Source: Trichoderma breve (taxonomy: Eukaryota > Ascomycota > Sordariomycetes > Hypocreales > Hypocreaceae). Taken from it: a stretch of DNA of 64,000 bases. How positions within the stretch are numbered: the stretch's first letter is position 1; each line of letters opens with the position of its first letter. The notes below the pieces were generated by a model. It was not told where the DNA came from and ran no database searches. It saw only the letters and a list, made by a program, of their open reading frames with translations. This document shows positions 62,017 through 64,000 of this stretch, in pieces. The stretch spans positions 4,154,001-4,218,000 of the forward strand of contig NC_079232.1 of assembly GCF_028502605.1 (NCBI RefSeq). The letters run 5' to 3'. A program made the translations under genes and the position numbers.

Positions 62017-62527
62017 GGCTGATGAGAGCAGCCAAATGGTCGAGTAGATGAAGGTGTAAATTGGTGTAAGGGGAGGTTTATCCTATTTTCTGATGAATGG
62101 TGGCACTTCTTTTTATAAGAGAGAATGAAAGTATATTAGAATATTCCACCAGCGTCCTAGAGGTTCCCAAAAGTGTATCCGACAACAATCTCAGTGGCAG
62201 ATTCTGAGTTTCGAAGCCCTCTGTTAAACTTTGGTGTAGAGGCCAGAATACATGTACGTGTTCAAAGCCTTGCCCTGAAGGCTACTTGAGGCATTTCGGA
62301 GAGAAACGCATACACAGATGCCTCCTTTCATATTTTCCATAGTAAGAATCCATAAACCGACATCCCAAGCATCGATCTTACTGCCAGATCGTGATTTGCC
62401 GATTCGTATCTGCGTTGTCAAATCCACTCTCGGATTATTAATTTATAGATCACAGGTAATGGCAAAACATGACAAAACTAATACTCTTATTGTAGCTGAC
62501 TTGAAGCAAACCAATGATCTGCATCTG
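62017..62527. other. Intergenic region between the two paralogous membrane-protein genes
   Basis: About 510 bp containing the promoter of copy A and the 3' flank of copy B. No other gene or repeat was seen. Confidence 0.5.
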
Positions 62528-63081
62528 CTATACCGTGTGTAATTTCCAACCTTTGGTCCAGACATAATCTGGCGAACGGCGACGATGGAAAACAACCAAT
62601 AGCCAAGCAATGGCAATCAGGGGAATCGCAAACATCAAATAAGCCGATACTACTTTAAGAATCGAGAATTCTCTTGACTCGACAAGATAATGCAGCATAA
62701 GAACTGCCGCAACAACAATAAGGAACAAAAGGAGGAGGCAAGCTAAATATGCCGCCAAATACCCCTCATAAGCTTGCAGGCGAGCAGGGCCGGACGAAAA
62801 CATGCCGTATTGATTGGGAATGCCCAGCATTTGCTGAATGTTATAGCCACGTCTGGCAAGTGTAACATGGGCAGAATTGACGGTGTTGTTGACGATGCGA
62901 TCCTCACCGCGCCACCAGATGAGCTGCTCAGTTCTATTCATGCCAGGAGGTGTCCTCACGGCTAGTTAAGAAAGGAATCAGTGAAATTGTCCATGTACGA
63001 GGGAGCTGGGTGATGCAGACACGTACACCCATTCTCCTTAGGAAGATGATATGGTGGGAGGGGGGCTGTTTTCTGTGCCAT
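62528..63081 (-). CDS. Small two-helix membrane protein of unknown function, tandem copy B
   Basis: Two exons on the minus strand, 63081-63027 and 62961-62528, giving 162 aa. The donor GTACGT and acceptor CTAG give a phase-1 junction like that of copy A. After a short Pro-rich head (APLPPYHLP) come LARRGYNIQQMLGIPNQYGMF and then YEGYLAAY, leading into helix 1 (about residues 91-115). Helix 2 is at about 125-147, followed by HRRRSPDYVW. The match with copy A covers nearly the whole length but is clearly divergent, so the duplication is not recent. The basic residues after helix 2 suggest that this end is cytosolic. No function can be assigned. Confidence 0.75.
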
Positions 63082-64000
63082 GGCGTGTGGAGTAATGGTT
63101 CACTTAGTGAATGAAGGATGGCAATGTAGTATCTTTAGGTTCTGAATATTTGGGCGAGATTAAGAATTGTTGAGCAGAAGCAAGATGGGACTTCAATTTA
63201 AGGATAAAACATGTATTGCGTGTGAGAGGCTGCCCCTCCCGTGGCAGACAAAGCTAGATCTTGAGCAATTTTTCCGATCCATCTCAATGATGCTTAAGTC
63301 CTAATTTTCTCTCATATTCACGCATATCTATCTATATATAACAAAGTTTACAGGTACCTACTCTATCTTGAGGCTGAGGTGACAAAGTGACATGGAGGAC
63401 GAACATAAACTCTCGATGTTATACTCGTATCTCAATGGCCCACCAGGAAACTGTAGCTAAAGATTTAGCGTGGCGCTAGCAGATCTACACTCTTGATCGG
63501 GTTTTGCATATCAGATGAAGCTTTGACTTAGCTGAAGCGATCACGAACACGCACCGTTACACCAAAGGCATACATCTTCGTTGAGTGGGACAGATATTTT
63601 AGCAAAATCTCCGAGTATCACATGATACACCCCTTTCTTGAAAACTCCTATTTAGTGTAACGCCATAGGCAAACCGTCAATAGAGCATGGCAACGAGGAC
63701 TATCCGCATAGAATCCAAATATTCACATGAGCTAACCGCTCGTCAGCATTGTAAACTGAGAAGTTATACAAGTACTAGCTAGTGTATAAGAAATAGATAG
63801 GTACAGCTAATCTAAACAAAGCATGCCTCCCGAGAGAGTTTCGTCATTTTATGCTTCATGAGTGTATGCGTCTCCAAGCAACGTCGCTGTCATGTGGTCT
63901 CCCCCCAAAATCCAAGGTGAGGAAACGCAATACCAAGTGGTATCATATAACCAAGTAACCGAAATCAAGCCTCTAAGTCGAAAACGCCAACAGGATAGCG
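63082..64000. other. Promoter side of copy B, window edge
   Basis: About 920 bp, AT-leaning, with TATATATA and CTATCTAT-type runs near 63330. No coding region is supported before the window ends. Confidence 0.45.

Overview
This is nuclear DNA from a filamentous ascomycete. The evidence is: spliced genes with short introns (about 50-220 nt) bounded by GTAAGT/GTATGT-like donors, CTAAC-like branch sites and CAG/TAG acceptors; gene-dense blocks broken by long intergenic stretches; and protein families typical of Sordariomycetes (class III G-alpha, Hog1 MAP kinase, a fused Ura2 polyprotein, a two-SDR Fox2). The overall feel is Hypocreales, most like Trichoderma. That genus call is inference and was not tested by database search. 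No operons, plasmid functions, CRISPR arrays, rRNA or convincing tRNA genes were seen.

Layout. 0.1-2.2 kb: RNF216-like RBR ubiquitin ligase (+). 2.9-6.1 kb: six-exon peroxisomal multifunctional enzyme Fox2 (-), with CCTCGG motifs in its promoter, divergent from a Tda10-like P-loop kinase (7.3-8.4 kb, +). 8.7-10.3 kb: Ecm11-domain protein (-). 12.1-13.3 kb: Srf1-like four-helix membrane protein (+). 14.6-17.2 kb: cullin-1 (+). 18.2-20.5 kb: Avl9 trafficking protein (-). 20.5-28.5 kb: about 8 kb without a supportable gene. 28.5-30.0 kb: class III G-alpha (+). 32.4-35.7 kb: glycogen phosphorylase (+). 35.9-36.2 kb: a 247-bp MITE with Fot1/pogo-like ends. 38.9-40.6 kb: Hog1 (+). 41.6-43.1 kb: CorA-like transporter (+). 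43.1-48.7 kb: a second long gene-poor, partly AT-rich stretch. 48.7-49.8 kb: cyclin-box protein (+). 50.6-51.6 kb: pyridoxamine-phosphate oxidase (-). 52.7-59.6 kb: Ura2 CPSase/ATCase (-). 61.4-63.1 kb: two tandem paralogous small two-helix membrane proteins of unknown function (-).

The genes are mostly conserved housekeeping and signalling genes and do not form a metabolic cluster. Loose themes are ubiquitin ligation (RBR, cullin-1), stress and nutrient signalling with carbon storage (G-alpha, Hog1, glycogen phosphorylase, cyclin), lipid catabolism (Fox2) and nucleotide/cofactor synthesis (Ura2, Pdx3). All multi-exon models were built by hand from splice consensus and checked so that reading phase is kept across every junction. 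The most novel material is the tandem membrane-protein pair, the MITE, the hydrophobic insertion inside the RBR ligase, and a Fox2 with no visible peroxisomal signal.
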